Source: Streptomyces sp. DH37 (GTDB lineage Bacteria > Actinomycetota > Actinomycetes > Streptomycetales > Streptomycetaceae). From it: DNA of 45,697 nt. Every line of letters starts with the position of its first letter. Within the stretch, counting starts at the first letter, position 1. The notes under the pieces are model-generated. The model did no database searches and had not been told where the DNA came from. It saw only the letters and a list, made by a program, of their open reading frames with translations. A program made the translations under genes and the position numbers. Where the stretch lies: the NCBI RefSeq assembly GCF_029813835.1, contig NZ_JARVKV010000058.1:1-45697 (forward strand), given 5' to 3'. Below, one piece after another: positions 30,916 to 39,714 of this stretch.

Positions 30916-33156
30916 TCAGTCGCGCGCGGCGACGGGCTCGCGCCCGGCGGCCCCCGTACCGGAGCCGTTCAGCTCGCGCTGCAGCTTCTCGCCCTCGACG
31001 TCCACGTTGGGCATGATCCTGTCCAGCCAGCGCGGCAGCCACCAGGCGGCCTTGCCCAGCAGGGCGAGGACGGCCGGCACGATGGCCATGCGGACGACGA
31101 AGGCGTCGAAGAGGACGGCGACGGCCAGGCCGAAGCCGATCATCTTGATCATCGACTCGGAGGAGCCGATGAACCCGGCGAAGACGCTGATCATGATCAG
31201 CGCGGCGGCGGTCACCACGCGACCGCCCAGCTCGAAGCCGGTGACGACCGACTCGTGCGGGGGCTCGCCGTGGACGTGGGCCTCGCGCATCCGCGTGACG
31301 AGGAAGACCTCGTAGTCCATGGCCAGGCCGAAGACCAGGCCGACCATGAGGATCGGCATCAGGCTCATGACCGGGCCGGTCTGCTCCACGCCGAAGACGT
31401 CGGCCAGCCAGCCCCACTGGAAGACCGCCACCACGGCGCCGAGCGCGGCGACCACCGAGAGCAGGAAGCCGAGCGCGGCCTTGAGCGGGACCAGGATCGA
31501 GCGGAAGACGACCGTCAGCAGCAGGAAGGCCAGGCCGACCACGAGGACCAGGTAGGGCACCAGGGCGTCGCTCATCTTCTGCGAGACGTCGATGGCCATG
31601 GCGGTCTGCCCGGTGACCAGGACGGTCGCGCCCGTGGCGTCGGCGATGCCGTCGGCCTGACCGCGGATGTCCTCCACCAGTTCCTCGGTGGCGGCGCTGC
31701 TCGGCGCGGACTTCGGGATGACGGTGATCATCGCGGTGTCCCCGGCCTTGTTGAACGTGGCGGGGGTGACGGCGGCGACGTCGTCCAGGCCCTGGAGCCG
31801 CTGGGCGGTGCGCTGGGCGGCGGCCCGGGGGTCGTCGCTGTTCCGCGCGTCGACGGTCACGATCAGCGGGCCGTTGGTGCCGGGGCCGAAGCCCTCGGCG
31901 ATCAGGTCGTAGGCCCGGCGCTGGGTGGTGCTGGTGGGCTGGGAGCCGTCGTCGGGCAGGTTGAGCTGGAGGTCCTTGGCGGGCACGGCCATCAGGCCGA
32001 GTCCGACGACGCTCACGAGCAGCACCGCGACCGGGCGGCGCAGGACGAAGCGGGCCCAGCGGACGCCCGCGCCGCCCCTGGCGGCGGCCTTCCCCGTCCC
32101 GTCCCGGTTCTCGCCGTCTTCGCCGTTCTCGCCGTTCCTGCGGTGCCTGCGCGGCAGGACCCTCTTCCCGGCGAAGCCCAGCAGCGCGGGTATCAGGGTC
32201 AGGGCGACCAGTACGGCCAGGACGACCGCGCCGCCGGCGGCCAGGCCCATCTTGGTCAGGATCGGGATGTCGACCACCGACAGGCCGACCAGGGCGATGA
32301 CCACGGTCAGACCGGCGAAGACCACCGCCGAGCCCGCGGTGCCCGTGGCACGGCCGACCGCCTCCAGCGGCTCGCGGCCCTCGGCGAGTTCGGCGCGGTA
32401 GCGGGAGACGATGAACAGCGCGTAGTCGATGCCGACGGCCAGGCCGATCATCGTGGCCAGGATCGGGGTGGTGGTGTTGAGGTCGAGGGGGACGGTCACG
32501 GCGGTGATGACCGCGACGGTGACGCCGACGCCGACCAGGGCGGTGATCAGCGGCAGCCCGGCGGCGACCAGGGAGCCGAAGGTGATCAGCAGCACGATCG
32601 CGGCGATGGCCACGCCGATCACCTCGGCGGCGCCGGTGTGCGGGACCGCCGCCATCGCGTCACCGCCGGTCTCCACCGTCAGCCCGGCCTCCCGGCCGTT
32701 CTCGGCGGCGTCCTTCAGCGCGTCGCGGGACGCGTCGGTCAGCTCGAAGCCGGACACCTCGTAGCTGACCTGGGAGTAGGCGATGGTCTGGTCGGGGCTG
32801 ACGGCCTGGGCCCGGAAGGGGTCGACGGCCTGCTGGACCTGCTCGCCCTTCGCCAGCTCCGCGACGACCTCGCCGACGGCGGCCTTGTTCTCCGGGTCGG
32901 TTATCTTCTCGCCGTCGGGCGCCCTGAAGACGACGCGTGCGGTGGCGCCGTCGGGACTGCTGCCGGGGAAACGTTCCTCCAGCAGCTCGAACGCCTTCTG
33001 CGCCTCGGTGCCGGGGATGGTGATGTTGCTGGAGGCGGCCGACGAGGCGGAGGCGGCGAAGCCGCCCGTGACCGCCAGCACCACCACCCACAGCAGGGCG
33101 ACCAGCCCGCGCCGCCGGAAGGCGAAGCGGCCGAGCCGGTACAGGAACGTGGCCAT
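30916..33156 (-). CDS. MMPL-family RND transporter
   Basis: A 746-residue exporter of the MMPL/RND superfamily with the expected internal duplication: helix 1 (about 15-35), a first outside loop (about 40-185), helices 2-6 (about 186-330), a basic cytosolic loop rich in Arg/Asn/Gly (about 335-360), helix 7, a second outside loop (about 395-525) and helices 8-12 (about 530-715). Proton-relay type segments are IGLAVGIDYALFIVSRYR (first half) and VFGLAMDYEVFLVTRMRE (second half). Such proteins export lipids or hydrophobic drugs. AGGAG lies about 8 nt before the ATG. It sits 81 bp downstream of a TetR gene on the same strand and is likely under its control. Confidence 0.92.
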   Translation of the reverse strand: MATFLYRLGRFAFRRRGLVALLWVVVLAVTGGFAASASSAASSNITIPGTEAQKAFELLEERFPGSSPDGATARVVFRAPDGEKITDPENKAAVGEVVAELAKGEQVQQAVDPFRAQAVSPDQTIAYSQVSYEVSGFELTDASRDALKDAAENGREAGLTVETGGDAMAAVPHTGAAEVIGVAIAAIVLLITFGSLVAAGLPLITALVGVGVTVAVITAVTVPLDLNTTTPILATMIGLAVGIDYALFIVSRYRAELAEGREPLEAVGRATGTAGSAVVFAGLTVVIALVGLSVVDIPILTKMGLAAGGAVVLAVLVALTLIPALLGFAGKRVLPRRHRRNGENGEDGENRDGTGKAAARGGAGVRWARFVLRRPVAVLLVSVVGLGLMAVPAKDLQLNLPDDGSQPTSTTQRRAYDLIAEGFGPGTNGPLIVTVDARNSDDPRAAAQRTAQRLQGLDDVAAVTPATFNKAGDTAMITVIPKSAPSSAATEELVEDIRGQADGIADATGATVLVTGQTAMAIDVSQKMSDALVPYLVLVVGLAFLLLTVVFRSILVPLKAALGFLLSVVAALGAVVAVFQWGWLADVFGVEQTGPVMSLMPILMVGLVFGLAMDYEVFLVTRMREAHVHGEPPHESVVTGFELGGRVVTAAALIMISVFAGFIGSSESMIKMIGFGLAVAVLFDAFVVRMAIVPAVLALLGKAAWWLPRWLDRIMPNVDVEGEKLQRELNGSGTGAAGREPVAARD

Positions 33157-33237
33157 GAGACAAGGACTCCTGAGTCGGAGGAAAGGGGATCGGGGGAGGG
33201 AAGGGGGAGGTCCCGGGGGTTCCGGGGGCCGGTCCGG

Positions 33238-33840
33238 TCAGGAGACGCCGAGCGCGGGGAAGACGACCGCCCGCAGGTAGCGCTCCATGTACTCGGCGTC
33301 CGAGTCCCGGTTCTCGATCAGCTTGCGGGTGCTCAGCGCTCCGATGACCAGGTGGGGGACGAACTCGATCGCCGGGTTGTCCGGATCCAGCTCCCCGCGG
33401 TCGGCCGCTCTGCGCACCACGGCGTCGAGCGCCTCCAGGCCGGGCCTGATGTGCAGCTCGTGGAGCGCCTCCCACAGCTCGGGGTCCTTCGAGACGGCGT
33501 GCGCCAGGCCGTTCAGCAGGGCGGTGTCCTCGGAGGCGTGGGAGATGAAGTCGCTCACCATCTGCCGCAGGTCCCCGGCCAGGGAGCCGGTGTCGATGTC
33601 CTCGGGGTGGCTCTTGCCCAGGTGGCGCAGGGCGGTGGCGACCAGCTTCGGCTTGCTCTCCCACTGGCGGTAGAGGGTCGCCTTGCTGGACTTGGTGCGC
33701 GCGGCGACCGCGTCCATCGTCAGCGCCTCGTAGCCCTGCTCGCGCACCAGGTCGACCACGGCCGTGAACAGCTCCAGCTCCCGCTCCGGGGTCAGCCGGG
33801 TGCGGCGGGCGGCCGGAGCGGAGGTCGACTGGTCGGTCAT
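33238..33840 (-). CDS. TetR-family transcriptional regulator
   Basis: A 200-residue TetR regulator. The N-terminal helix-turn-helix (about 18-65) reads TMDAVAARTKSSKATLYRQWESK; a helical ligand domain follows (about 75-195, TetR_C_16-like with FISHASEDTALLNGLAHA). GGAG lies before the ATG at 33840. A dyad spanning the likely transcription start, CGAAAC-G-GTTTCG (33860-33872), suggests self-repression. The MMPL exporter gene follows on the same strand, so this is a repressor-exporter unit. Confidence 0.92.
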   Translation of the reverse strand: MTDQSTSAPAARRTRLTPERELELFTAVVDLVREQGYEALTMDAVAARTKSSKATLYRQWESKPKLVATALRHLGKSHPEDIDTGSLAGDLRQMVSDFISHASEDTALLNGLAHAVSKDPELWEALHELHIRPGLEALDAVVRRAADRGELDPDNPAIEFVPHLVIGALSTRKLIENRDSDAEYMERYLRAVVFPALGVS

Positions 33841-33859
33841 CGTGGCGCTCCACTACGAA

Positions 33860-33887
33860 CGAAACGGTTTCGTACACATGGAGTGTA
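33860..33887 (-). promoter_or_regulatory. TetR operator and promoter
   Basis: CGAAACGGTTTCG (33860-33872) is a palindrome with 6-bp arms around one central base. On the minus strand TACACT (33887-33882) is a TANNNT -10, placing the transcription start inside or at the edge of the dyad. A second short dyad TACAC-5-GTGTA spans 33873-33887. Confidence 0.6.
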
Positions 33888-33997
33888 GGGTCCGGGCGAG
33901 CGAAACGCAAAAGTATCGAAACGGCTCTGTTCTCCGGTGCGCCTCCGTGCCGCCCACCCGAGCGGGCGAGCGGGCGAGCGGCACGGGTCCGGGCGGG

Positions 33998-34536
33998 CTA
34001 CTCGACGTGGCCGGCGAAGACGGCCGTGTCCGACTCGAAGTCGGGCGCCACCTCGATCTGCGCGTACGTCTCCCCCTCCGGCAGCTCGCACCCGGCCGCC
34101 ACACCGGCCGACCGCCCCGGCCGCGGGTGCGTCGTCGGGAGGTCGAGGCCCTCGTCGAAGATCTGCTCGCCCTCGCACCCGGACTCCCCGTACACGCAGC
34201 CGATGGTCATCTCGCCCAGGTTCATCGTCCCCGGCTCCCGTTGACGACGACCACCGTGAACCCGAGGTACGGGGTGTCCGACGGCGAGGCGACGTCGCTC
34301 GACACGGTCCGGACGAAGCTGGCCAGGCGCACCTCCACGCCGCTCTCGTACCCGACGGTTTCGGTGAGCCCCACGGCCTCGTCCTGCGGGACCTCTCCGC
34401 CCGCGCCCTCGTCCGGCGCCGGGGTCTCGTTCCCGGCGGTGACGGCCTCGTCGGCGGAGGGGGTCCCGGTCCCGCCGTCCCCACAGGCCGTCAGCAGCAG
34501 TGCCGCGGCGGCCCGGCGGCCCGCCCCCGCGGTCGC
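33998..34536 (-). pseudogene. Broken lipoprotein gene (DUF4352-like)
   Basis: The minus strand reads a lipoprotein start without an initiation codon: the codons after the preceding gene's TGA (34539-34537) are all sense codons and lead to a lipobox LLLTACGD. The frame continues with an acidic linker (EAVTAGNETPAPDEGAGG) and a beta-rich domain start (VGYESGVEVRLASFV, TPYLGFTVVVVNGS), then stops at 34224-34222. The rest of the domain (MNLGEMTIGCVYGESGCEG through ESDTAVFAGHVE, stop at 33998) is in the next frame, beginning at 34225. A one-base loss near 34224-34230 explains this. Two lesions (no start, one frameshift) argue for a decayed gene; a sequencing error could explain only the second. 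Confidence 0.65.
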
Positions 34537-35427
34537 TCAGGGGCGCCCGGGTCCGGCGGGGGCGCGGTGGAGGGCCTGCCGGGAGGCCGGTTGGAAGGCC
34601 GGCTGGAAGACCCGCTGGAAGGCGGCTCGCACCGGGGAGTCGGGACGGCGGTCGAGGACGGCGAAGACGACGTGCGCGAAGCGCCCGGCGAACCGGCCGC
34701 CGTCCGTCAGGTGGGTGCGGAACGCGCCCGCGACGACCGCCGGGTCGTTGCGGAACACCCCGCAGCCCCACGCCCCCAGGACGAGCCGCCGGTAGCCGTG
34801 CGCCGCGGCCACCTCCAGCACCCGCTCGGCGCGTACGAGCAGCGCGCCGGGGACGCGGTGGGCCTCCTCGGGGGTGCGCCGCGCGATGACGCCGGCGTTG
34901 GGCGCGGGCGAGGTGAGGAAGCCGGCCTCGAACGGCTCGGCGAGCAGCGCCCCGCGGTCGTCGCGGAACACCGGCACGCCGGGCGAGTGGATGACGCGGT
35001 CGCTGTAGAAGGCGCTGCGCTCGGCCCGGTGGTGCTCGTAGTACCCGGGGGCGCGCAGCAGGCAGGCGTACAGCGCGGAGGCGCGGCACAGCGCCTCCTC
35101 CTGCGCCTGGGCCCCGTTGAGGTAGCCGCCGCCCGGATTGCGGGCGGAGGCGAAGTTCAGGACGGCGACTGGGTCGCCGGGACCGCCGTCGGCGACCAGG
35201 CGGCGGGCGGCCTCCAGGCTGCTCTCCCCCGTCACCTCGACGACGGTGGGGAACCGCTCCGCGGGCTCCGGCACCGGCACCGGACCGGGCCCGAACAGTC
35301 CGGTCCCCTCCACCGCGGCGGCGACGGCCCCGGCGATGGACACCTCCCGGCCGCCCGGCGCCGTGTACCGGCCCCGCCGGACGATCTCCTCGGTCTGCTT
35401 CGCGATGCCGCGCAGCCGCGCGCTCAT
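34537..35427 (-). CDS. TIGR02452-family, microbial PARG-like protein
   Basis: A 296-residue protein with the macrodomain-related fold of bacterial poly(ADP-ribose) glycohydrolases. Signature: VLNFASARNPGGGYLNGAQ (near 89-107) followed at once by AQEEALCRAS, the Gly-rich ribose loop plus the paired catalytic Glu; later VLGAWGCGVFRNDP (near 218-231). Length fits the family (about 270-300). It would remove ADP-ribose from macromolecules. The last 30 residues carry a short RVFQPAFQPASRQ repeat and a Pro/Gly end, perhaps altered by events that also damaged the gene next to it. The ATG at 35427 gives a normal N-terminus (LRGIAKQTEEIVRRGRY). Confidence 0.88.
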   Translation of the reverse strand: MSARLRGIAKQTEEIVRRGRYTAPGGREVSIAGAVAAAVEGTGLFGPGPVPVPEPAERFPTVVEVTGESSLEAARRLVADGGPGDPVAVLNFASARNPGGGYLNGAQAQEEALCRASALYACLLRAPGYYEHHRAERSAFYSDRVIHSPGVPVFRDDRGALLAEPFEAGFLTSPAPNAGVIARRTPEEAHRVPGALLVRAERVLEVAAAHGYRRLVLGAWGCGVFRNDPAVVAGAFRTHLTDGGRFAGRFAHVVFAVLDRRPDSPVRAAFQRVFQPAFQPASRQALHRAPAGPGRP

Positions 35428-35539
35428 GCCCGCTCCCCCGTGTCGTACATGAGGGGATCGTCGGCGGTCGGGGCCCCGGTGCGCAAAGGGTTTCCCGGCG
35501 CCCTCGCCGTCCCGCCCGCCGTCCTGCCGTCCCGCCCCC

Positions 35540-36181
35540 TCACACCCCGAAGAGTTCCCGGCACGGTTCCAGCCCCTCGACCTCGACCGGGACCGTGCGG
35601 TGCGCCTCCCAGCCCTCCCGGTCCAGGCGCAGCCGCCGCAGGGTGCGGGCCTCGCCGCGCACGGCCGCCACGGCCACGCCGTCCGGCCGGTAGCCGAGCT
35701 TGCGCGACACCCCGAACGAGGCCGGGTTGTCCGTCATCGCGGCGGACGTCACCCAGCGCGCGCCGAGCCCCTCGAAGGCCAGGTGCAGCACCGCCGCCCG
35801 CATCTCCGTGCCGATCCCCCGCCCGTGGTGGGCCAGTCCCAGCCACGAACCGGTCTCCGCCTCGCGGGTCACGGCGAAGTCGGACGCCGTCAGGTCCTGC
35901 CGTCCGACGACCTCCGCGCCGTGCAGCACCGCCAGGCTCAGCGTCCACGCCCGCGGGCTCCAGTCCGCCACCGTCCCCAGCACGTGCCGGAACGTCGCCC
36001 GCCCCCGCTCCCGGGGGCTCGCGTCGGTCCACGGCACGGTGAACGGCATGCGCGCCGCGTCGTGGACGCCGGCCGCGGCGACGCCGGCCAGCCCGGCCAG
36101 GGTCTCCAGGTCCGGAAGGCGCAGTTCGAGGCGCGGCGTCGTGATGCGGAGGCCGTACAGGGGCCATACGTGGGCTGCCAT
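35540..36181 (-). CDS. GNAT-family N-acetyltransferase (RimJ-like)
   Basis: A 213-residue acetyltransferase. Beta strand 4 and the acetyl-CoA loop read SWLGLAHHGRGIGTEMRAAVL (Gln/Arg-x-x-Gly-x-Gly/Ala motif as HHGRGIGTE), preceded by VVGRQDLTASDF and followed by ARWVTSAAMTDNPASFGVSRKLGYR, typical of the RimJ/RimL group that acetylates protein N-termini or small amines. The ATG at 36181 (MAAHVWPLYGLRITTPRLELR) gives the usual RimJ start. Substrate unknown. Confidence 0.87.
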   Translation of the reverse strand: MAAHVWPLYGLRITTPRLELRLPDLETLAGLAGVAAAGVHDAARMPFTVPWTDASPRERGRATFRHVLGTVADWSPRAWTLSLAVLHGAEVVGRQDLTASDFAVTREAETGSWLGLAHHGRGIGTEMRAAVLHLAFEGLGARWVTSAAMTDNPASFGVSRKLGYRPDGVAVAAVRGEARTLRRLRLDREGWEAHRTVPVEVEGLEPCRELFGV

Positions 36182-36302
36182 GACGGGAGCCTGCCGCACG
36201 GGCCCGCGGCGCGTCGAGCGGAATCGGACGGACGGGCCGCCCGCGCCGGTGCGACGGGCCCGGCCCCTCACGCGTCCCGGGCGCCCGGCCGCCCGCCGCC
36301 GT

Positions 36303-37685
36303 TCACGGCCGGCCGAGGAGCCTGCCGCCCGCGACGGTCGAGGTGCGGGCGGTGAAGAACTCCGTGAAGCCGCGCACGAACTCCTCCTCGGTGATCCGCC
36401 CGTCGCCGTCCGCGTCGAGCTGCCGGAAGCCGTCGTTCAGCTCGGCCGGGTGCACCCGGGAGCCGCCGAAGAGCGCGCGGTACTCGTCGGGGCCGATCTC
36501 CCCGCTCCCGTCGGTGTCCCCCGCGCGGAAGAGGGCGCGCACGGCGATGTGGAGGCCGTCCTCCAGATAGCGCGGATCGCGGTCGCAGCCCGCGAGGGTG
36601 GCGGCCACGAACTCCGCCCGGCTGACCCGGCCGTCCCCGTCGGTGTCCATGGTGGCGCCGATGTGCCGCCACCAGGCGTCGAAGGCGGCGTAGACCTCGT
36701 CCTCCCGCTCGGCGGTGAGCTCCAGTTGCCAGCAGGCGTTGTGGGCCATGGCCCGCAGGTCGGCGGCGCCGACGTACCCGTCCCCGGTCTGGTCCATGAC
36801 CTGCCGGAAGAAGGCGTCCAGCCGGGGCGGGCGCGGGTCGTGCTGCGGGGGACGCGGCACCCGGGGGCGCGGTACGGCTCCGGTGGGCGGCACGCGGTAG
36901 CGCAGGCGGTCCGGCAGCCGGGTCAGCAGGTGCCGCGCGCCGTGGTGCAGGACGCGCGACAGCAGTGCCGCCGCGCGGGGGCGCGGCAGCCCGAACCGCT
37001 CCCGGAAGACGGGCGGCAGATCGGCGATGGTCAGCGCCGCCAGGGTGCGCGCGATCACCGGACGCAGCAGCGGCCACAGGGGCCGCAGACGCCGCAGCCG
37101 GCTCGGGCAGGGCGCCTCGCGGAGGATGCCGAACAGCAGGTACCTCACCTCGTCGCCGTACTCCAGACGCTCGCGGACCATGCGGTCGACGTACGCGGGC
37201 ACGTCGGCGGCGGTCGGCGGCAGGACGTGGCCGGGCAGCCCGAACTCGGCGCAGACGGCGAGGAAGTCCCGGTACAGCTCGTCGAGCTGCCCGGGGGTGA
37301 GCGGATCGCCGGACAGCTCCCGCATCGCCGTCATCGACTCGTAGAGGGTGACCAGCACCCAGGCGCGCACCTCGGGGTCCTCGGCCGTGTACGCCCCGCC
37401 CCGCCGGTCGGCGCCCCGGATGCGGCGGTGGGTGCGCTCCAGCCGGGCGACCTCCCGGCGCAGGCTGTCGGGGCCGGAGAAGAACAGGCGCTTGCCGCTG
37501 TCCATGGTGTGCTGCACGCGGCGCCAGGGGTGCGCCCGGTAGGTGGAGTGCTCGGCCATCCCGGCGGCGACGACCGGGTGCGCGGTCTGGAGCACCAGCA
37601 GCCGCCAGGCGACCAGGGCGATGCGCCGCTCGCCGAGGGTGCGGCGCAGGAGGGAGCCGGGCTCGGGCAGGTCGGTGCCGGTCAT
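36303..37685 (-). CDS. DUF2236 (MpaB-like oxygenase) domain fused to four EF-hands
   Basis: A 460-residue fusion. Residues about 10-240 form a DUF2236/MpaB-Lcp type domain, helical, with the candidate haem-site histidines in LQTAHPVVAAGMAEHS (His36, His46) and YRAHPWRRVQHT (His52, His59). After a Pro/Arg linker (265-290), four EF-hand loops follow: 298-309, 347-358, 390-401 and 424-435. Loops 2-4 are canonical (DTDGDGRVSRAE, DTDGSGEIGPDE, DADGDGRITEEE); loop 1 ends in Asp instead of Glu. The EF-hand half resembles calerythrin, an actinobacterial Ca2+ protein. Inference: Ca2+ controls or locates the oxygenase. The ATG at 37685 is the start nearest to the fold. Confidence 0.82.
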   Translation of the reverse strand: MTGTDLPEPGSLLRRTLGERRIALVAWRLLVLQTAHPVVAAGMAEHSTYRAHPWRRVQHTMDSGKRLFFSGPDSLRREVARLERTHRRIRGADRRGGAYTAEDPEVRAWVLVTLYESMTAMRELSGDPLTPGQLDELYRDFLAVCAEFGLPGHVLPPTAADVPAYVDRMVRERLEYGDEVRYLLFGILREAPCPSRLRRLRPLWPLLRPVIARTLAALTIADLPPVFRERFGLPRPRAAALLSRVLHHGARHLLTRLPDRLRYRVPPTGAVPRPRVPRPPQHDPRPPRLDAFFRQVMDQTGDGYVGAADLRAMAHNACWQLELTAEREDEVYAAFDAWWRHIGATMDTDGDGRVSRAEFVAATLAGCDRDPRYLEDGLHIAVRALFRAGDTDGSGEIGPDEYRALFGGSRVHPAELNDGFRQLDADGDGRITEEEFVRGFTEFFTARTSTVAGGRLLGRP

Positions 37686-38118
37686 GGGGACGCTCCGGGG
37701 CTCGCGGGGTGTGGGGTCCGCCTCAGCGTGGCCGCGGCGGGGGGCGGACGGGGCCCGGAGGGCCGCCACATCACCTGAAGGTGTGATTTACAGGCTCGCC
37801 GCGCATGGAAACGGATCCGGTGCGGTGGGCCGGGCCCCGCGCCTTCGCGGGTGCGGCCGAGCCGTGGCCGGCCACCGCGGCGAACACGCCCGTGAGCAGG
37901 GGCGTACGCGGGCGCGGCGAGCCACGCAGCGGCGTGCGGCGTCGCGCCGGTGTCGAGCACGGCGGGGACGGCGGGGGCGCGAGGGGGTGGAGCGCGCACG
38001 GGGCGAGCGGGAAGGCGGCGGCGATGCCGCGGTGGACGGCGCACGCGCGCCGCGTCAGGGGCGACCACCCCGCCGGGCGGGCCGGCGGGGCGTCAGGACC
38101 CGGTCGGCGGACGGAGGG
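37686..38118. other. Gene-free GC-rich interval
   Basis: This 433-bp stretch shows no convincing gene: frames here read as Arg/Pro/Ala/Gly mixtures without domain motifs. A dyad CACCT-GA-AGGTG (37772-37783) lies in the likely promoter of the EF-hand fusion gene. The minus-strand sequence before it reads VFAAVAGHGSAAPA and ends MRGEPVNHTFR, which looks slightly protein-like and may be a gene remnant; this is not strong. Confidence 0.4.
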
Positions 38119-38316
38119 TCAGGACCCGTCGGCGGAGACGATGCTCCACCGGCCGACCTCGCGGTGGCCGGAGTCGTGGACGGCCGAGCCGTCGCCGGGT
38201 TCCAGGGCGTAGTGGTGGAGGTTCCCGCCCCAGTACCGCAGGATCCGGCCCAGCTCGCGGGCGGAGTCCTCGGCGGACGCCGTGTCGTCCAGATCGACCT
38301 CGAGACGGAACTTCAT
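38119..38316 (-). CDS. Small conserved-type hypothetical protein (65 aa)
   Basis: A 65-residue soluble acidic protein beginning MKFRLEVDLDD, with ARELGRILRYWGGNLHHYAL and a C-terminal HREVGRWSIVSADGS. The alternating beta-strand/helix pattern and Trp content suggest a small folded domain. GGGAGG lies about 8 nt before the ATG at 38316, which supports translation. I believe similar small proteins are common in Streptomyces, but no function is known to me. Confidence 0.7.
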   Translation of the reverse strand: MKFRLEVDLDDTASAEDSARELGRILRYWGGNLHHYALEPGDGSAVHDSGHREVGRWSIVSADGS

Positions 38317-38499
38317 TGCGGAGCCTCCCTCTTCCCGTTGCCTGGATTCGATTGTTTCATTGAAGTTCCCTGTGAGACTTCTCGGACCAGTCACCCTGCT
38401 GTACCTGGGCCATTGCCTGAGAAGCCTCAAAGCGGCATGAGGGCGGAAGACCGGTGTCGGCGTGCGGAAAATACCGGGCCGTCCGGCGCCGGCCGGCTG

Positions 38500-38505
38500 T
38501 AGCCT
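38500..38505 (+). promoter_or_regulatory. -10 element of a probably leaderless acetyltransferase gene
   Basis: TAGCCT (TANNNT) ends 8 bp before the ATG at 38514; no ribosome-binding site is present. Confidence 0.4.
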
Positions 38506-38513
38506 CGGCCCTC

Positions 38514-39011
38514 ATGAGCTGGCTCCCCGACGACTTCGTCCACCCCGTCCACGTGCCCGTGCCCGGCACCGCGCTCCACCTGCGGCCGATCCGCGAGGCG
38601 GACGCCCCGATCGACTACCCCGCCGTGATGGGCTCCCGGGAACGCCTGTGGGAGATCTTCGGCCCGGCCTGGGGCTGGCCCGCCGAGACGATGACCTACG
38701 AGGAGGACCGCGTCGACCTGCTGCGGCACGAGAAGGAGATCGCCGCGCACCAGTCGTTCAACTACGCGCTGCTGGACGAGGGGGAGACGGCGCTCCTCGG
38801 CTGCGTCTACATCGACCCGCCCGAGCGCACCGGCTCCGACGCGGACGTCTCCTGGTGGGTGGTGGACGACCTCGTCGGCGGCGAGGCGGAGCGCGCGCTC
38901 GACGCGCTGGTGCCGCGGTGGATCGCCGCCGACTGGCCCTTCCGGCAGCCCCGTCACCTGGGCCGCGACATCACCTGGCAGGAGTGGCTCGCGCTGCCGC
39001 CCGTCCCGTGA
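38514..39011 (+). CDS. GNAT-like N-acetyltransferase domain protein
   Basis: A 165-residue protein with GNAT-like order: LHLRPIREADAPIDYPAVMGS, QSFNYALLDEGETALLGCVYIDPPE (strand pair), DADVSWWVVDDLVGGEAERAL and a Trp-rich C-terminus. The acetyl-CoA loop is weak (DLVGGEAE rather than Q/RxxGxG/A), so it may be a diverged acetyltransferase or a binding protein. Substrate unknown. The start at 38514 is supported by the adjacent -10 and by MSWLPDDFVHPVHVPVP. Confidence 0.72.
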   Translation: MSWLPDDFVHPVHVPVPGTALHLRPIREADAPIDYPAVMGSRERLWEIFGPAWGWPAETMTYEEDRVDLLRHEKEIAAHQSFNYALLDEGETALLGCVYIDPPERTGSDADVSWWVVDDLVGGEAERALDALVPRWIAADWPFRQPRHLGRDITWQEWLALPPVP

Positions 39012-39136
39012 CGCGCCCACGGCGCGGCACGGCGCGGCACGGTGCCGCCTGGCGGCGTTCACGTTCTTCCGGTTCCGCCTCGCCCGGCGAGGCGCGGACC
39101 CCGGATGCCGGACGAGGTCCGGCGGGAGGTGCGGGA

Positions 39137-39604
39137 ATGAGTTTCCGGCTGGCGGCGTACGCCGTGTGCATCGAGGACGGACGGGTGCTGCTCGCCCGTC
39201 ACCTACTGCCGGACGGCGGGAGCAACTGGACTCTTCCGGGCGGCGGGGTCGAGCACGGGGAGGACCCGTTCGACGCGGTGATCCGGGAGGTCGCCGAGGA
39301 GACCGGCTGCTCGGCGGTGGTGGACCGCCTGCTGGGAGTGGACTCACGGGTGATCGCCGCTGCCTCCGCGCATGCGGGAGGCGCGCACCAGAACGTCGGT
39401 GTCTTCTACCGGGTCCGCATCACCGGCGGCCGGCTCCGGCCCGAGCCGGACGGCGACATCGTCGAGTCGGTCTGGACTCCGGTCTCCGACGTCACCGGCC
39501 TGCACCGGTCATCGCTGGTCGACGTCGGCCTCGCGCTGGCGCGGGACCTTCCGCCGACCGGCCACGTCGCCCCCGTCCCGGTCGGCGGCCTGATCCAGCA
39601 CTGA
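39137..39604 (+). CDS. NUDIX hydrolase
   Basis: A 155-residue pyrophosphohydrolase. The Nudix box is complete: GGGVEHGEDPFDAVIREVAEETG (39239-39307), with the Glu pair REVAEE binding Mg2+. Substrates of such single-domain enzymes include dNTPs, ADP-ribose, NADH and other nucleoside diphosphates; the sequence does not tell. The ATG at 39137 is preceded by GGAGGTGCGGGA. The gene is convergent with the macrodomain gene, so ADP-ribose is a plausible but unproven substrate. Confidence 0.9.
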   Translation: MSFRLAAYAVCIEDGRVLLARHLLPDGGSNWTLPGGGVEHGEDPFDAVIREVAEETGCSAVVDRLLGVDSRVIAAASAHAGGAHQNVGVFYRVRITGGRLRPEPDGDIVESVWTPVSDVTGLHRSSLVDVGLALARDLPPTGHVAPVPVGGLIQH

Positions 39605-39714
39605 GGCGGTGCCGGCCTCCGCGTGTCCCGCATGCCCGGCGGCTGTGACCGGAGCTTTTCGGCGGGGCGCCGAGGTCGCCGAGGTCGCGGGACAGTCCTC
39701 GTTCGTGAGGGCTT

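Noticed and set aside
30916..33156. Part of a biosynthetic gene cluster export system
   Set aside because: No biosynthetic core genes (PKS, NRPS, terpene, RiPP) lie in the window; the TetR-MMPL pair stands alone.
37805..38212. A 135-codon plus-strand frame between the EF-hand fusion and the small 65-aa gene
   Set aside because: No domain pattern, poor residue composition, and it overlaps the better supported 65-aa gene on the other strand.
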